From OLB7 sp966250335 (GTDB lineage: Bacteria > Bacteroidota > Ignavibacteria > OLB7): a stretch of 64,000 bases of DNA. Location of the stretch: the NCBI GenBank assembly GCA_966250335.1, contig CBINGZ010000034.1:1-64000 (forward strand). Direction: 5' to 3'. The translations under genes and the position numbers were made by a program. The notes under the pieces are model-generated. The model made no database searches. It was not told the origin of the DNA and worked only from the letters and a program-made list of their open reading frames with translations. Every line of letters begins with the position of its first letter. Positions within the stretch are counted from its first letter, which is position 1. This document shows positions 36,570 through 46,251 of the stretch, piece after piece.

Positions 36570-36588
36570 AGAGCTCGGAGAGTATTGA

Positions 36589-36632
36589 GAAGGCCCATCC
36601 GATATCTTCTTGTCGGATGGGCCTTCCGTTTT
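36589..36632 (+). terminator. dusB terminator
   Basis: A 14-bp perfect stem (36589-36602 with 36613-36626) with a 10-nt loop is followed by CGTTTTC, 20 bases after the stop. Confidence 0.88.
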
Positions 36633-36644
36633 CATCAACAGGGA

Positions 36645-36713
36645 GTCACAGAGGACACAGAGCCAAGAGAAGAGAGGAAGACCCCCGTAGGGGGCACCAA
36701 GATGTAGCCCCCC
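36645..36713. repeat. Low-complexity intergenic repeat (CACAGAG units and a C5/G5 hairpin)
   Basis: GTCACAGAGGACACAGAG (36645-36662) has two offset copies of a CACAGAG unit, followed by purine-rich sequence and CCCCC-GTA-GGGGG (36682-36694). It lies between the ends of two convergent genes and does not look coding. Similar CACAGAG strings are common in intergenic DNA of many bacteria (recalled, not checked). Confidence 0.4.
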
Positions 36714-36717
36714 CAGA

Positions 36718-37158
36718 TCACGATGCCTGGATATGTTCCTCGGAGCGGCGGTTCATTTCCTCGGTCGATATCGTTTCGATGCGGGTGGCGATGAACCAGT
36801 GGTTGCCGCTGGGGTCGATGATGCCGGCCTCGCGGTCGCCGTAGAACTGGTTGGTCGGTTCAAGAGTCGATGTGGCGCCGGCTTCGAGGGCGGCGGCGTA
36901 GACCTGGTCGGAGTTCTCCACGTAGAGGTGGAGCGCGCTCGGCATCGCGGGGAAGCGTTCGTTTGCTTCCGAGAGTTCGATGCTCGAATCCCCGATCCGA
37001 ACCCATGCGTGCGCGATCGTTCCGTCGGCGTTGAGGTGACGTCCCCCTTCCTCGGCGTTGAACGCCCTGTTCATGAACTCGATCAGTTCGGCTGCTCCCT
37101 TCACGATCATATAGGGAGTGATGGAGTGAAAGCCTTCCGGTTTGTAGTCGACCGACAT
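36718..37158 (-). CDS. Glyoxalase/VOC-superfamily protein (PhnB-like)
   Basis: The 146-residue protein starts at ATG 37158, behind GGGAGG; the 50 residues open upstream are not family-like. It shows the VOC fold pattern: HSITPYMIVKGAAELIEFMN, then IAHAWVRIGDSSIELSEA, HLYVENSDQVYAAALEAGAT, and REAGIIDPSGNHWFIAT with the C-terminal metal/active-site region DPSGNHW. This is the PhnB/YecM-like subgroup with a KPEGFHS start. Substrates of this subgroup are mostly unknown; resistance or lyase roles are possible but not supported by the context, since it stands alone. Confidence 0.85.
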   Translation of the reverse strand: MSVDYKPEGFHSITPYMIVKGAAELIEFMNRAFNAEEGGRHLNADGTIAHAWVRIGDSSIELSEANERFPAMPSALHLYVENSDQVYAAALEAGATSTLEPTNQFYGDREAGIIDPSGNHWFIATRIETISTEEMNRRSEEHIQAS

Positions 37159-37393
37159 GAGAGCCTCCCGGCGGTTAATGATGGTTTGTTCGGGTTCGGA
37201 CCCGGGCGCAATATAGCCGCTCCCTTCTCCCTCTAACCAACTCCGATCATGCTCCGTTATGGGGTCAGAACGGAGTGCCGGTGGGCGCCGTGCGGAATGA
37301 ACAGCCACGGTTCTTCAAAATTCACCCCCTTCCGCTTGGTACTGTGCCGAAGTATTACAAGATTGCCGAGGCTTATTCGAAGCGAGGACTACC

Positions 37394-39205
37394 ATGAGAG
37401 CGTTCGCCAGGACACTGTACCGGTCTCTGATTCTATTGTTGTTCGCAACTGCCGCGCAGGCCCAGGTCACGGTGATCCTGCGACAGCCTCCGCCCAACCA
37501 GTTGCGGATAGCCGATCTCTGGCAGATCACCGTCGTCAACCCCACCGACAACACCTATCTCGTCTACCTGCGCGGAACGGCCCGGCACGATCGTGACGGC
37601 ATCGTCGTGGATGCCACATCGGATCGGTTCGTGCTGGCTCCCAACGCGACGAAGGTGGTGAACGGCAACGATGTCAGTCCGATCAAGGTCGATTCCTCCA
37701 ACAAGAGGTATCAGGATATCCTGATGCAGACGGGAGCGGCCCCTTCCGGTCGCTACGAGATCTGCGTCTACGTCAATGCGGTCGCGGTGAACGGGACGGC
37801 CCAGCAGCCGGAGATCATCGGGGAGGATTGCGTTTCCGGACATGAGGTCCACCAGAGCACCCCGCCGATCCTGGTCTATCCGTACGACAAGTCGGAGGTG
37901 ACCGAAAAGCTCCCGCTCTTCACATGGCTTCCCCCCGCTCCGCCGAAACCGGGGCAGCAGGTGCGGTACCAGCTCCGGATCGTCGAGATCCTGGGCCGTC
38001 AGAGCCCCTACGACGCCATGGCTTCCAACCCCGCATGGTTCAAGCGGGAGGGGATCGTCGGGAACCAGCAGCAGTATCCCCTCTCGGCGCGATCGTTCAG
38101 GGATGAGACCGACTACGCGTGGCAGATCAAGGCGATCGGCGACGGCTACACGATCGGCGAGAGCGAGATCTGGAGCTTCCGGTACAACCCGACGGCGCAG
38201 AGCACCGGCGAGCAGGGGGGGATGCCGATCCTGCCGGGAGGGGGGATCGATCTTCCCGTGGGGGGAGGTGATGGAACAGGATCGGAGAGCGATAAAACAA
38301 AATCGAACTACAACGACGACGGGATTCCGATCGATCGCGATGCGTTGATCCTGCTCGACTCCCTGACCGATCGACGCGCCGTCCGCTGGCGCAAAAATAT
38401 CGCCAACGAAACGATGACGGCGGGGGCGCTCTGCAGCGCGAGGCCGACCATCGCCGTCGTCGACTCGCTCCCTCCCCTCTCCTCGTTCCCGAAATGGCCC
38501 GGAGAGTTCAGGCTCCGCTGGATCATCCGTACAGCCACGCCGATCGATCATATCGACATGCGAATTTTTCGCGCCGTCGACGATTCGCTTCTCAGACATT
38601 TCATCTACCGTCCACGCGAAGGGGAGCTTCCTTCCGGGACGGTGATCGACCCGGCGACCCTCTTCAAATCGCCGCAGAGCATCGAGCCGATCATCATCCG
38701 CACCGTGGCGGTCGACAGGCTGGGACGCGCCAGTCGGCTCGGCAGCCGGCGGATCACGATGCTTGGAGCCGAGCGGGGAATGGTGGAGACGCTGCCGTCC
38801 GGGGAGATCGCCGGAGCCGGAAGCACGGGAGACGAGGCGCATCGCGATACGATCATCATCGGCAACCAGACACGCGAGGGGCGTCCCGTGACGGTTTTCT
38901 CCACCACGGAGCTTTCCGTCAGGCGCAGCTCCCGGAGCGTGACGCTGGCCAACAACGACGTGGTGCCGCATCACTTCCGGTCGGTCTATACCCCCACGTA
39001 CATCGAGTTCAATCCTCCGCTCGGTCCCGGCAGCGTTCCGCGTCTCGATTTCGGCAGGCTCGGTCCGGGGGAGACACGAACGATCCCGCTGCCGGAGGAG
39101 CTGCCGACATGCTATACATGGACGCTGTACGACATGGAGAATCCGACGCCGACCAACAGGCTCAGGATCACCGTCAACGCGGTCGATATCAAGGCCGCCG
39201 ACTAG
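37394..39205 (+). CDS. Secreted protein, first gene of the five-gene giant-protein operon
   Basis: The 603-residue protein has a signal peptide ending in TAAQAQ (about residue 24). Residues 25-265 form a module starting VTVILRQPPPNQLRIADLWQ that is shared with the last gene of the operon (50521). It reads as an Ig-like domain (YEICVYVNAV) followed by an FN3-like one (LPLFTWLPPAPPKPGQQVRY ... YAWQIKAIG). After a glycine/proline linker (270-300) come about 300 unassigned residues with further beta structure; there is no T9SS sorting domain. The two-part N-terminus recalls secreted TANFOR-type Bacteroidota proteins, but that link is weak. ATG 37394 has GAGG upstream; 54 bases separate it from the next gene. 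Confidence 0.75.
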   Translation: MRAFARTLYRSLILLLFATAAQAQVTVILRQPPPNQLRIADLWQITVVNPTDNTYLVYLRGTARHDRDGIVVDATSDRFVLAPNATKVVNGNDVSPIKVDSSNKRYQDILMQTGAAPSGRYEICVYVNAVAVNGTAQQPEIIGEDCVSGHEVHQSTPPILVYPYDKSEVTEKLPLFTWLPPAPPKPGQQVRYQLRIVEILGRQSPYDAMASNPAWFKREGIVGNQQQYPLSARSFRDETDYAWQIKAIGDGYTIGESEIWSFRYNPTAQSTGEQGGMPILPGGGIDLPVGGGDGTGSESDKTKSNYNDDGIPIDRDALILLDSLTDRRAVRWRKNIANETMTAGALCSARPTIAVVDSLPPLSSFPKWPGEFRLRWIIRTATPIDHIDMRIFRAVDDSLLRHFIYRPREGELPSGTVIDPATLFKSPQSIEPIIIRTVAVDRLGRASRLGSRRITMLGAERGMVETLPSGEIAGAGSTGDEAHRDTIIIGNQTREGRPVTVFSTTELSVRRSSRSVTLANNDVVPHHFRSVYTPTYIEFNPPLGPGSVPRLDFGRLGPGETRTIPLPEELPTCYTWTLYDMENPTPTNRLRITVNAVDIKAAD

Positions 39206-39259
39206 TCATCGACGTGACGTGATCTCATCGTATTTCGAACGCAACGTGTAGAGGCAACG

Positions 39260-41236
39260 ATGGCCCGCAGGATCACATTTTACCCGCTCATCGCTCTCCT
39301 TCTGGGCATACCGGCCATGACGGTCGATGCGCAGACCCCTCCCGGCGTGCCGGGGGGAGGAGTGCCGTCGCCTCGTATTCCGATCTTCAGGTTCAACGGC
39401 TCCAGCAATATCTCCGGGGAGCACGCCAACCGGCAGGGAACGGGGCAGGAGACGCCGGCGGATCTGGGACGGTGGGAGATCGATCCGGTCCTCTCGCTCT
39501 ACGGCATCCCCTTCTCCACGCATCTGATGCTCTCCACCGAACAGGATATAACGCGGCAGAACATCAACAGCATGAGCCTCGGGTTCAACCTCAACTCGCA
39601 GCAGCTCCAGGAGCAGCTGCGGACGAGGATCGTGGAGAGTCTGGAGGAACTGTACCAGGACGAGGATCTGGAGGAATATCGCGATCTGGCAAATATGCCG
39701 AATGCCGATATGATCATGGACTCCCTGAAGGGGGCCGCGCCGGAGACCTACGAACGACTCGACAGGCTCCGCAGACTGGAGAACCTTCAGGATGTCGCCA
39801 GCGACGAGATCACCAGCCGTTCGCGCGAGCTGGGGGACCTGGGACTGGTCTCCGGCGCCGAGAAGTTCATGTACAACTTCCCGACCCTCGGGATCGGTGT
39901 CAACTACCCCGAATATTCCCCCACCTCCCTCAGCGGCGTTCCGGTCACCGGGGCCAACCTGGAGTTCGTTCCGGGGAAGTTCTACATGGCGCTCTCGGGG
40001 GGGAAGACGCAGTCGGAGATCGTCTACACGGGGGACGGGCAGGCGGTGCCGGCGTTCGAGCGTCATCTCTATGCCGGACGTATCGGATACGGACACAAGA
40101 ACGGCGGGCACTTCTACGCCACGATACTCTACGCGGGGGATGATCCCGAACCCCTTATCTCCGACAGCAACAGCGCCCTCACGCCGAAGCAGAACTACGT
40201 GGTGGGGTTCGAGGCAAAGGTCCCGATCGTGGAGAACTACTTCTCGGTCGAGGGGGAATTGCTGGGATCGATGCTCACCGGCGACAGGACGAGCGCCTCA
40301 CTCGACAACGCCGACATCCCGGAGTTCGTGGTGGAGCTGGTCGATCCCACCATCAGCAGCTTCGTCGACTACACCTTCAGCGGCCGCGCGCTGGTGAACA
40401 TCGCCGAGTCCGGCACGAAGCTGAGCGGCGACATCCAGCGGATAGGGGCCGGCTTCTACTCGCTCGGCGCCCCGAACCTGCGGAACGATATGTTCAAATA
40501 CGAGGTAAAGGGGGAACAGAGCCTGGTCGAGAGACAGGTGACGATCGGCGGATCGTACAGGCAGGAATACGATAATCTTGTCGACTGGAAGAGCGCCACC
40601 ACCACGATCACGTCGTACGCGGCCGGGCTGGGGCTGAACTTCAATGGGCTTCCCTATCTGCGCCTGAGCTACAATCCCTACATCCAGACGAGCGAACCGG
40701 CCGACGACAGCCTGCTCCAGACTCCGGAAGGGGACAGCCAGCGGGTGGAAAATCGCACCGGGATGATTTCCGTGATGACCGGCTATACCTTCAACATCGG
40801 TGAGGTCAACACCTCCACCAACGTGAGCTTCACGCGGCAGGAGACGAAGAGCCGCTTCGGCGATGCCGACAACAGCGCGGACAACTACAACATCAGCGAG
40901 TCGGTCAACTTCCTCTTCCCGCTCAGTCTCTCGCTCGGGCTCGGGCTGATCGACCAGAAGTCGACGTTCGGTGACAGCAAGATCACGACCGTCGATCTCT
41001 CAGGCACCTACACCCTCTTCGACGACTGGCAGAACACGCTCGGCGTCTCGCTGGCGAGCACGAAGGATACCGACGACAAGACGGGGTTCTATCTCTCCAG
41101 CTCGTTCCCCGTCTGGCAGTTCGGGACGATGGAGATCCGCGCCGAGAAGAACCTCTACAAGTACACGGCGTTCCCGGAATCGGGACAGGACTACGACGAG
41201 TTCATCCTGCGGGGGACGCTCTCGTCGATGTGGTGA
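39260..41236 (+). CDS. Outer-membrane beta-barrel protein, second gene of the operon
   Basis: The 658-residue protein has a signal peptide ending in TVDAQ (residue 25). A helical, strongly charged region lies at about 110-200 (QQLQEQLRTRIVESLEELYQ; RLDRLRRLENLQ), followed by many amphipathic strands (FPTLGIGVNYPEYSPTSLSG, GVPVTGANLEFVPGKFYMAL, HLYAGRIGYGHKNGGHFYAT), ending in LRGTLSSMW with a C-terminal tryptophan, as expected for BAM-inserted barrels. The segment GVPVTGANLEFVPGKFYMAL matches what I recall of an uncharacterised Bacteroidota barrel family. It probably provides the outer-membrane part of whatever this operon builds. 78 bases separate it from the next gene. Confidence 0.78.
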   Translation: MARRITFYPLIALLLGIPAMTVDAQTPPGVPGGGVPSPRIPIFRFNGSSNISGEHANRQGTGQETPADLGRWEIDPVLSLYGIPFSTHLMLSTEQDITRQNINSMSLGFNLNSQQLQEQLRTRIVESLEELYQDEDLEEYRDLANMPNADMIMDSLKGAAPETYERLDRLRRLENLQDVASDEITSRSRELGDLGLVSGAEKFMYNFPTLGIGVNYPEYSPTSLSGVPVTGANLEFVPGKFYMALSGGKTQSEIVYTGDGQAVPAFERHLYAGRIGYGHKNGGHFYATILYAGDDPEPLISDSNSALTPKQNYVVGFEAKVPIVENYFSVEGELLGSMLTGDRTSASLDNADIPEFVVELVDPTISSFVDYTFSGRALVNIAESGTKLSGDIQRIGAGFYSLGAPNLRNDMFKYEVKGEQSLVERQVTIGGSYRQEYDNLVDWKSATTTITSYAAGLGLNFNGLPYLRLSYNPYIQTSEPADDSLLQTPEGDSQRVENRTGMISVMTGYTFNIGEVNTSTNVSFTRQETKSRFGDADNSADNYNISESVNFLFPLSLSLGLGLIDQKSTFGDSKITTVDLSGTYTLFDDWQNTLGVSLASTKDTDDKTGFYLSSSFPVWQFGTMEIRAEKNLYKYTAFPESGQDYDEFILRGTLSSMW

Positions 41237-41314
41237 GGCGCATCGGATCACGTGAAACGGGTCAGGGGGAATCGGACCCGTTGCAGTACGATCATGAGAA
41301 TGTAAAGGACCACG

Positions 41315-44300
41315 ATGGTACGAACACGACTGAACCTGACCACGCTCCGGAACCGGCTCCATGGGGATGGAGGACGTTCGAGCGTCGGCGGGGATCTTGG
41401 CATATCGGAGCGTGAGCTTCTTTCCCGGCGTCAGTTGATCAAGCGGGCGGGGATCGCCGCCGTCGGGCTGGCTCCGGCGGCCCGGTCGGTGGGTCCCTCG
41501 CTGATAGGGCAGCTCGAGATGGTGGGGGACCGCCGGCATGTCGCGTTCAGGCTGGGGGGACGTGAACGGTGGCGGATCGACACACGTTTCTTCGCCGGAT
41601 CGCCCGAGCTGACGGTGACGCGGGAGCGGGAGGTCATTCGTATCTCGCTTCGCGATGCGCGTTTCCCCGGCACGAACCTGCCGGCCGATCTGGAATGCGA
41701 GATCGTCCGGGGGATGTTCGGCTGCCGCATGAACCTTCGGGCGGCGCTCGGCGGATTCGCCTGCGAGGTCCCGTTCGAACGATGGCTGCTCGGAATGGCC
41801 GAGGCCCGCTCACGGGTCGATCTCGATGCCGAGGCATGCGCCTTCGGATCGAACGGGACTCTCCGCCTGACGGGACGGGCCCGCGCCCTCTACACGGCCG
41901 ACTGGAGCTACCGACTGACCGGCCCCGGCATCGTTGCCGTCGACGGCCCGGGCTGCCGGATGCCGTCGGATGCCGTTACGCTCCGCCTTCCGGCAGAGGC
42001 TGAACCGAGCCTTGCGCGTCAGTCGCTGGGACGCCGCACGCTGATCGAACTCGATCGCGGCGCGAGAGAATGGAGCCTTACCCCGGAGGTCGGAGCCGGT
42101 CCCGGATGGGAGCCGGTCGGCGGAAGTTCGTTCGACGGGCTCACGATCGAGGCGGAGGAGACGCGACGCGGCGCACGGCGGCATCTCTTCCTTGCCGAGG
42201 CGCTGGACGACACGCCGCGGTTCCGGTTTCGTCCCGGCAGCGGAGTCGATCATAACGGCGGGCCGTTCGCGCTTCCTCTTGTCGGAATGCGATATGCTGC
42301 CGCCTTCGGCGACGGCGACGAGCATGCCGCGGTCAGCGCCCGCTTCGGCGATCCGGTCTGGATGCACGGCGAAGGGTACAGTATGGAGGTCGGCGGCCCC
42401 GGCGGCATGTTCGAGACGAGCGCGTTCAACGGCCGGGTCGAGCGGAGGGAGTGCGAGCCGTCGCTGCGAAAGATCAACGTGCCGCTGGCCGGAGGGTTGA
42501 CCGACCCGGTCGATCTCCCCGAGGGCTCCCGCATCAGGTTCATGCCCGATACGTCGTACATCGGCACGCAGCAGCCGATCGACAAGAAGCTGGACCCGAA
42601 GCTCGACCTGAACATCGACAAGGCGGCGAACAATTCCTTCAACACGCAGCCGCCGTCGACGCAGCCGACCCCCACCAGCGCGGTTCCCTTCCCGGCCAAC
42701 TTCATGGTCTCGGTCGTCAGACCGCGCGACCTGCTCGTGCTCCGGTTCGAGTTCGTCAACATGCAGTTGAAGACCGGAAGCGCGGGGGCGCATCTCGCCC
42801 GGATCGCGGCCGGCAAGCCCGCCCTGATGATCGTCCATTTCCAGCCGCAGAATATCGCGGAGCAGGCGTTCTACGAGACGGCGGCCGGCGCGGAGAACTA
42901 CACGCAGCCGGTGGGACCGGGGAAGCCGGGGTACGAGAAGAACTTCAACAGCGCCGATAATCCCACGGCTCCTCCCGTGAAGTCCCGGATCGCCGGGAGA
43001 AGCCGTCTTGCGTTCAGGCTCCCTTCGGGGATCGACCAGATTCCCTATACCCTGAACGATCTCCTCGACTGGTCGAAGCTGGAGCCGAATCTCACCCCCG
43101 TGGCGCTCCCTCCGCCTCCGCCGCCGGTCAAGGCGTATATCAAGCCGAAGGGAGATCTGGGGAAGTCAAAGGTAGGAATCGGCATCTCGGAAAAAGATAT
43201 ATCGTACGCGGGGGGCGTCAAGGCGTCGAAGTCTCCGGGAGTGACGGAGGTGACGGCGAAGATGACGTCGGAGGTGGTGATCGATCAGAGCGCGCAGCAG
43301 AACGCGCTCGCCGAGCTGAACAAGAGCAGCCTCCGCTCCGCCGTCGGCAGCGAACGGATGCAGACGATCGCCGGGATCGCCGCCCAGAAGATGAAGGAGG
43401 AGGCGACGCTGAGCGTGGCGGGCTTCAGCTATCTGACGGATCTCTTTACGATCCGTGAGCCTCTGCCGACCGAGACCGCGCTGGAGACGCCGTACCGTCT
43501 TGTCGTCTCGCCGAACCGGTTCGGCGCCTGGGCGCACTCGCAGGGGCCGGTGACGCTCCCCACCGTGAACCCCGCCACGAACGGGACCACCGAACGGACC
43601 GAACTGTGGCACACCCGTCTCGGCGTCAGACGCTCCGGGACGTTGAAGCCGGGCGTCTCCCCCGTCGATGAGGATTCGGAGTATTACCGCACGATCCGTG
43701 CCGTCTGGTCGCCCGACTACAACCGCGCGTCGCCGCCGCTCCACTACGATTCCTCCAAGCCGCCATATCCGGGCAATCCCTTCAGGATGTCGCTCGACGC
43801 GCTCGACCGCCACGAGCTGGTCACCCTTACCTCCGATTTCACCATCGAGGAGGCGGAGGAACGGATCGTCCGGGTCGATCGCCTGATGCTGAGCTCGCTC
43901 GGCGCCTGGATGAACGTGCGGGGAGGATGGGATATCCCCAAGAAATATCCCTCGGGGGTGCAGCCCCTTTCGGTGGAGGAATGGAGACATCGTGCCACGA
44001 TGGGACGCGATCATTACGTCCGCGTGGTCTACAAGGGATATCTCTTCCCGTTCGGACATCGCGCCTCGCTGATCAAGGTCACGGAGCGGAAGTTCCACAA
44101 GACCGGCTCCTACATGACGGCATATCTGCGGCAGCGGATGTTCATCGTGGTGCGGCAGCCGACCAAGGAGTATCCGGTCTACGGCCAGCCGAACGACGCG
44201 CGCGACTTCTGTTTCCGCACGGTTCGGATCACCACGCTGGTGACGCCGAACCTGGACAAGCCGGAAGGGGACGCGATAGCGGGGAAGGGACAGTCGGCGT

Positions 44301-46198
44301 TCTGGCCGCATGTGAACGGACCCGACTTCCTGTTCCATCTGATTGCGACAGACTGGGAGGGGAACAACGTGGAGTTCTCATCCCCCCTTCTCTTTATCGA
44401 CAACACGGTCGCCCACAACACCTCGGTCGTCAATGCGGCCGCCGCCGATTACGCGGCCAAGTCGGCAAGGTCGGTTCGCGATATGAGTGGGCAGAAGATC
44501 GCCTACGCCCAGCCGAAGAAGGCGGGGGATACGGCGTTCCCGACGGAGAAGATCACCTTCGCGGCCGTGGTCCCGCCCGATAGCGGAACCACCTCGACGG
44601 CGAACATGCTGCTGCAGGATCAGCCCCGGTTCTACCCGCAGTTGAAGCAGGCCGACGTGGTGATGGAAGCGGTCAAGCAGGTGGCCGGGCTCGCCGGCGC
44701 CGTTCCGATCAAGTATCCCGCGAAATATATCGAACATGGGTTCCTGGGGGCGGCCGGGGACCCCAACGGCAACAGCGGACAGGTCTTCGCCGAGCTTGCG
44801 AACGGAGCGGTGGGGATGATGTTCGGCGGCGGCGGCGCGGGAACCGACAAGGTCGGCGGACTCGCGGCCCCCAACATGAACATCTCCGGCCTCTCGCGCC
44901 TTACCGGTCCGGTCAGCGGCGATCTGGCGAAGATGACCCAGGGGGTCTTCGACGTGCTCGACTTCTTCCAGGGGCTCGATGTGGAGCTGCTTGGGGGAAT
45001 ATCGCTATTCGATATCATCAAGGCGGTCACCGGGTTCGATCTCAGCCTCTCCAATCTGAAGGAGAAGCTGGAGGAGGAGCTTGCCGACGCCACGAAGCAG
45101 GTCACCAGCGCCATGCTGGATTCGCTCCCGAAGAGCCCCGTGCCCGCGTTCGTCACCCAGATGATCTACGAGGCGGGGGAGGCGGTCGACGGGGTTCAGG
45201 ACGCCCTGGCGAAGATCCCGAAGGAACTTCAGCTCACGTTCAAGTGGGACCCGGAGGTGAAGACGTTCGGTCCCTTCCTGGTGAAGGGAGACCCGAAGGA
45301 TACCTTCTCCATGACGGCGATCCTCCTGATGCCCCTCTCCGGCAAGGGGCCCACGTTCGCCGTCAACGCATGGCTGAAGAACTTCGCCATCGATCTCTTC
45401 GAGATCATCACCGTCACCTTCGATGTGGTGAAGTTCACGATGGACGGCGGCTCCAAGGCGAGCGTCGATCCGAAGATCAAGGCGGTGGAGTTCGGCGGTC
45501 CGCTCGGGTTCATCAACGAGCTGAAGGATCTGCTCAGCTTCGGCGACATGTTCAAGATCGACATCCAGCCCTCCGGCGTCACGCTCGACGTCAGCATCGG
45601 GCTCCCCGATGTCGCCGTCGGAGCCTTCAGCCTGATGAACATCAATCTGGGGGCTTCGCTCACCATACCGTTCACCGGCGATCCGGTCCGCTTCCGGTTC
45701 CATTTCTGCGAGAGGGAAAGCCCGTTCCTGCTGACCGTCTACATCTTCGGCGGCGGCGGGTTCTTCGCCATCGAGATCGGGATGGATGGTGTGGAGCTGC
45801 TGGAGGCGGCGCTGGAGTTCGGGGTGGCGGCCTCGATGAGCATCGGGGTGGCGAGCGGTTCCATCTCCGTCATGGCGGGGATCTACTTCAAACTGGAGAT
45901 GAAGCCGACCGGCGACCAGGCGACCCTGACCGGGTATGTCAGGCTGAACGGGTCGGTCTCGGTGCTGGGGCTCATCACCATCTCCGTCGAGTTCTATCTG
46001 GGGCTGACGTGGGAGTCGGGTCCGCCGGACAAGGTGTGGGGAGAGGCGAGGATGACCCTGGAGATCGAGATCCTCTTCTTCAGCATATCGGTCACCCTGA
46101 CCGTGCGGAAGGAGTTCGTCGATCCCCCGCCGCCGAAACTTCCCGATGTCGTCAGCCCCGACCAGTGGCTGGAGTATAGAAGAGCGTTCGCCGTCTGA
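41315..46198 (+). CDS. Giant 1627-residue protein with Tat-like signal, unknown function
   Basis: I cannot assign this protein to a characterised family. Residues 37-43 read SRRQLIK, close to the Tat consensus SRRxFLK, followed by a weakly hydrophobic stretch to about 58 (AGIAAVGLAPAARSVG); the n-region of 36 residues is long but within the Tat range. About 60-450 is beta-rich. A conserved-looking core near 780-980 includes RDHYVRVVYKGYLFPFGHRA and FLFHLIATDWEGNNVEF. A helical segment lies at about 1190-1300. From 1306 to 1627 a long amphipathic beta region (TFGPFLVKGDPKDTF; HFCERESPFLLTVYIFGGGG) ends in VVSPDQWLEYRRAFAV. ATG 41315 has AAAGGA upstream. The partner gene follows after 53 bases. 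Confidence 0.8.
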   Translation: MVRTRLNLTTLRNRLHGDGGRSSVGGDLGISERELLSRRQLIKRAGIAAVGLAPAARSVGPSLIGQLEMVGDRRHVAFRLGGRERWRIDTRFFAGSPELTVTREREVIRISLRDARFPGTNLPADLECEIVRGMFGCRMNLRAALGGFACEVPFERWLLGMAEARSRVDLDAEACAFGSNGTLRLTGRARALYTADWSYRLTGPGIVAVDGPGCRMPSDAVTLRLPAEAEPSLARQSLGRRTLIELDRGAREWSLTPEVGAGPGWEPVGGSSFDGLTIEAEETRRGARRHLFLAEALDDTPRFRFRPGSGVDHNGGPFALPLVGMRYAAAFGDGDEHAAVSARFGDPVWMHGEGYSMEVGGPGGMFETSAFNGRVERRECEPSLRKINVPLAGGLTDPVDLPEGSRIRFMPDTSYIGTQQPIDKKLDPKLDLNIDKAANNSFNTQPPSTQPTPTSAVPFPANFMVSVVRPRDLLVLRFEFVNMQLKTGSAGAHLARIAAGKPALMIVHFQPQNIAEQAFYETAAGAENYTQPVGPGKPGYEKNFNSADNPTAPPVKSRIAGRSRLAFRLPSGIDQIPYTLNDLLDWSKLEPNLTPVALPPPPPPVKAYIKPKGDLGKSKVGIGISEKDISYAGGVKASKSPGVTEVTAKMTSEVVIDQSAQQNALAELNKSSLRSAVGSERMQTIAGIAAQKMKEEATLSVAGFSYLTDLFTIREPLPTETALETPYRLVVSPNRFGAWAHSQGPVTLPTVNPATNGTTERTELWHTRLGVRRSGTLKPGVSPVDEDSEYYRTIRAVWSPDYNRASPPLHYDSSKPPYPGNPFRMSLDALDRHELVTLTSDFTIEEAEERIVRVDRLMLSSLGAWMNVRGGWDIPKKYPSGVQPLSVEEWRHRATMGRDHYVRVVYKGYLFPFGHRASLIKVTERKFHKTGSYMTAYLRQRMFIVVRQPTKEYPVYGQPNDARDFCFRTVRITTLVTPNLDKPEGDAIAGKGQSAFWPHVNGPDFLFHLIATDWEGNNVEFSSPLLFIDNTVAHNTSVVNAAAADYAAKSARSVRDMSGQKIAYAQPKKAGDTAFPTEKITFAAVVPPDSGTTSTANMLLQDQPRFYPQLKQADVVMEAVKQVAGLAGAVPIKYPAKYIEHGFLGAAGDPNGNSGQVFAELANGAVGMMFGGGGAGTDKVGGLAAPNMNISGLSRLTGPVSGDLAKMTQGVFDVLDFFQGLDVELLGGISLFDIIKAVTGFDLSLSNLKEKLEEELADATKQVTSAMLDSLPKSPVPAFVTQMIYEAGEAVDGVQDALAKIPKELQLTFKWDPEVKTFGPFLVKGDPKDTFSMTAILLMPLSGKGPTFAVNAWLKNFAIDLFEIITVTFDVVKFTMDGGSKASVDPKIKAVEFGGPLGFINELKDLLSFGDMFKIDIQPSGVTLDVSIGLPDVAVGAFSLMNINLGASLTIPFTGDPVRFRFHFCERESPFLLTVYIFGGGGFFAIEIGMDGVELLEAALEFGVAASMSIGVASGSISVMAGIYFKLEMKPTGDQATLTGYVRLNGSVSVLGLITISVEFYLGLTWESGPPDKVWGEARMTLEIEILFFSISVTLTVRKEFVDPPPPKLPDVVSPDQWLEYRRAFAV

Positions 46199-46251
46199 GC
46201 CGCCGGGCTCGGGAGAAAGCCCGAACGGGCGGCCTATATGCAGGAAATATC

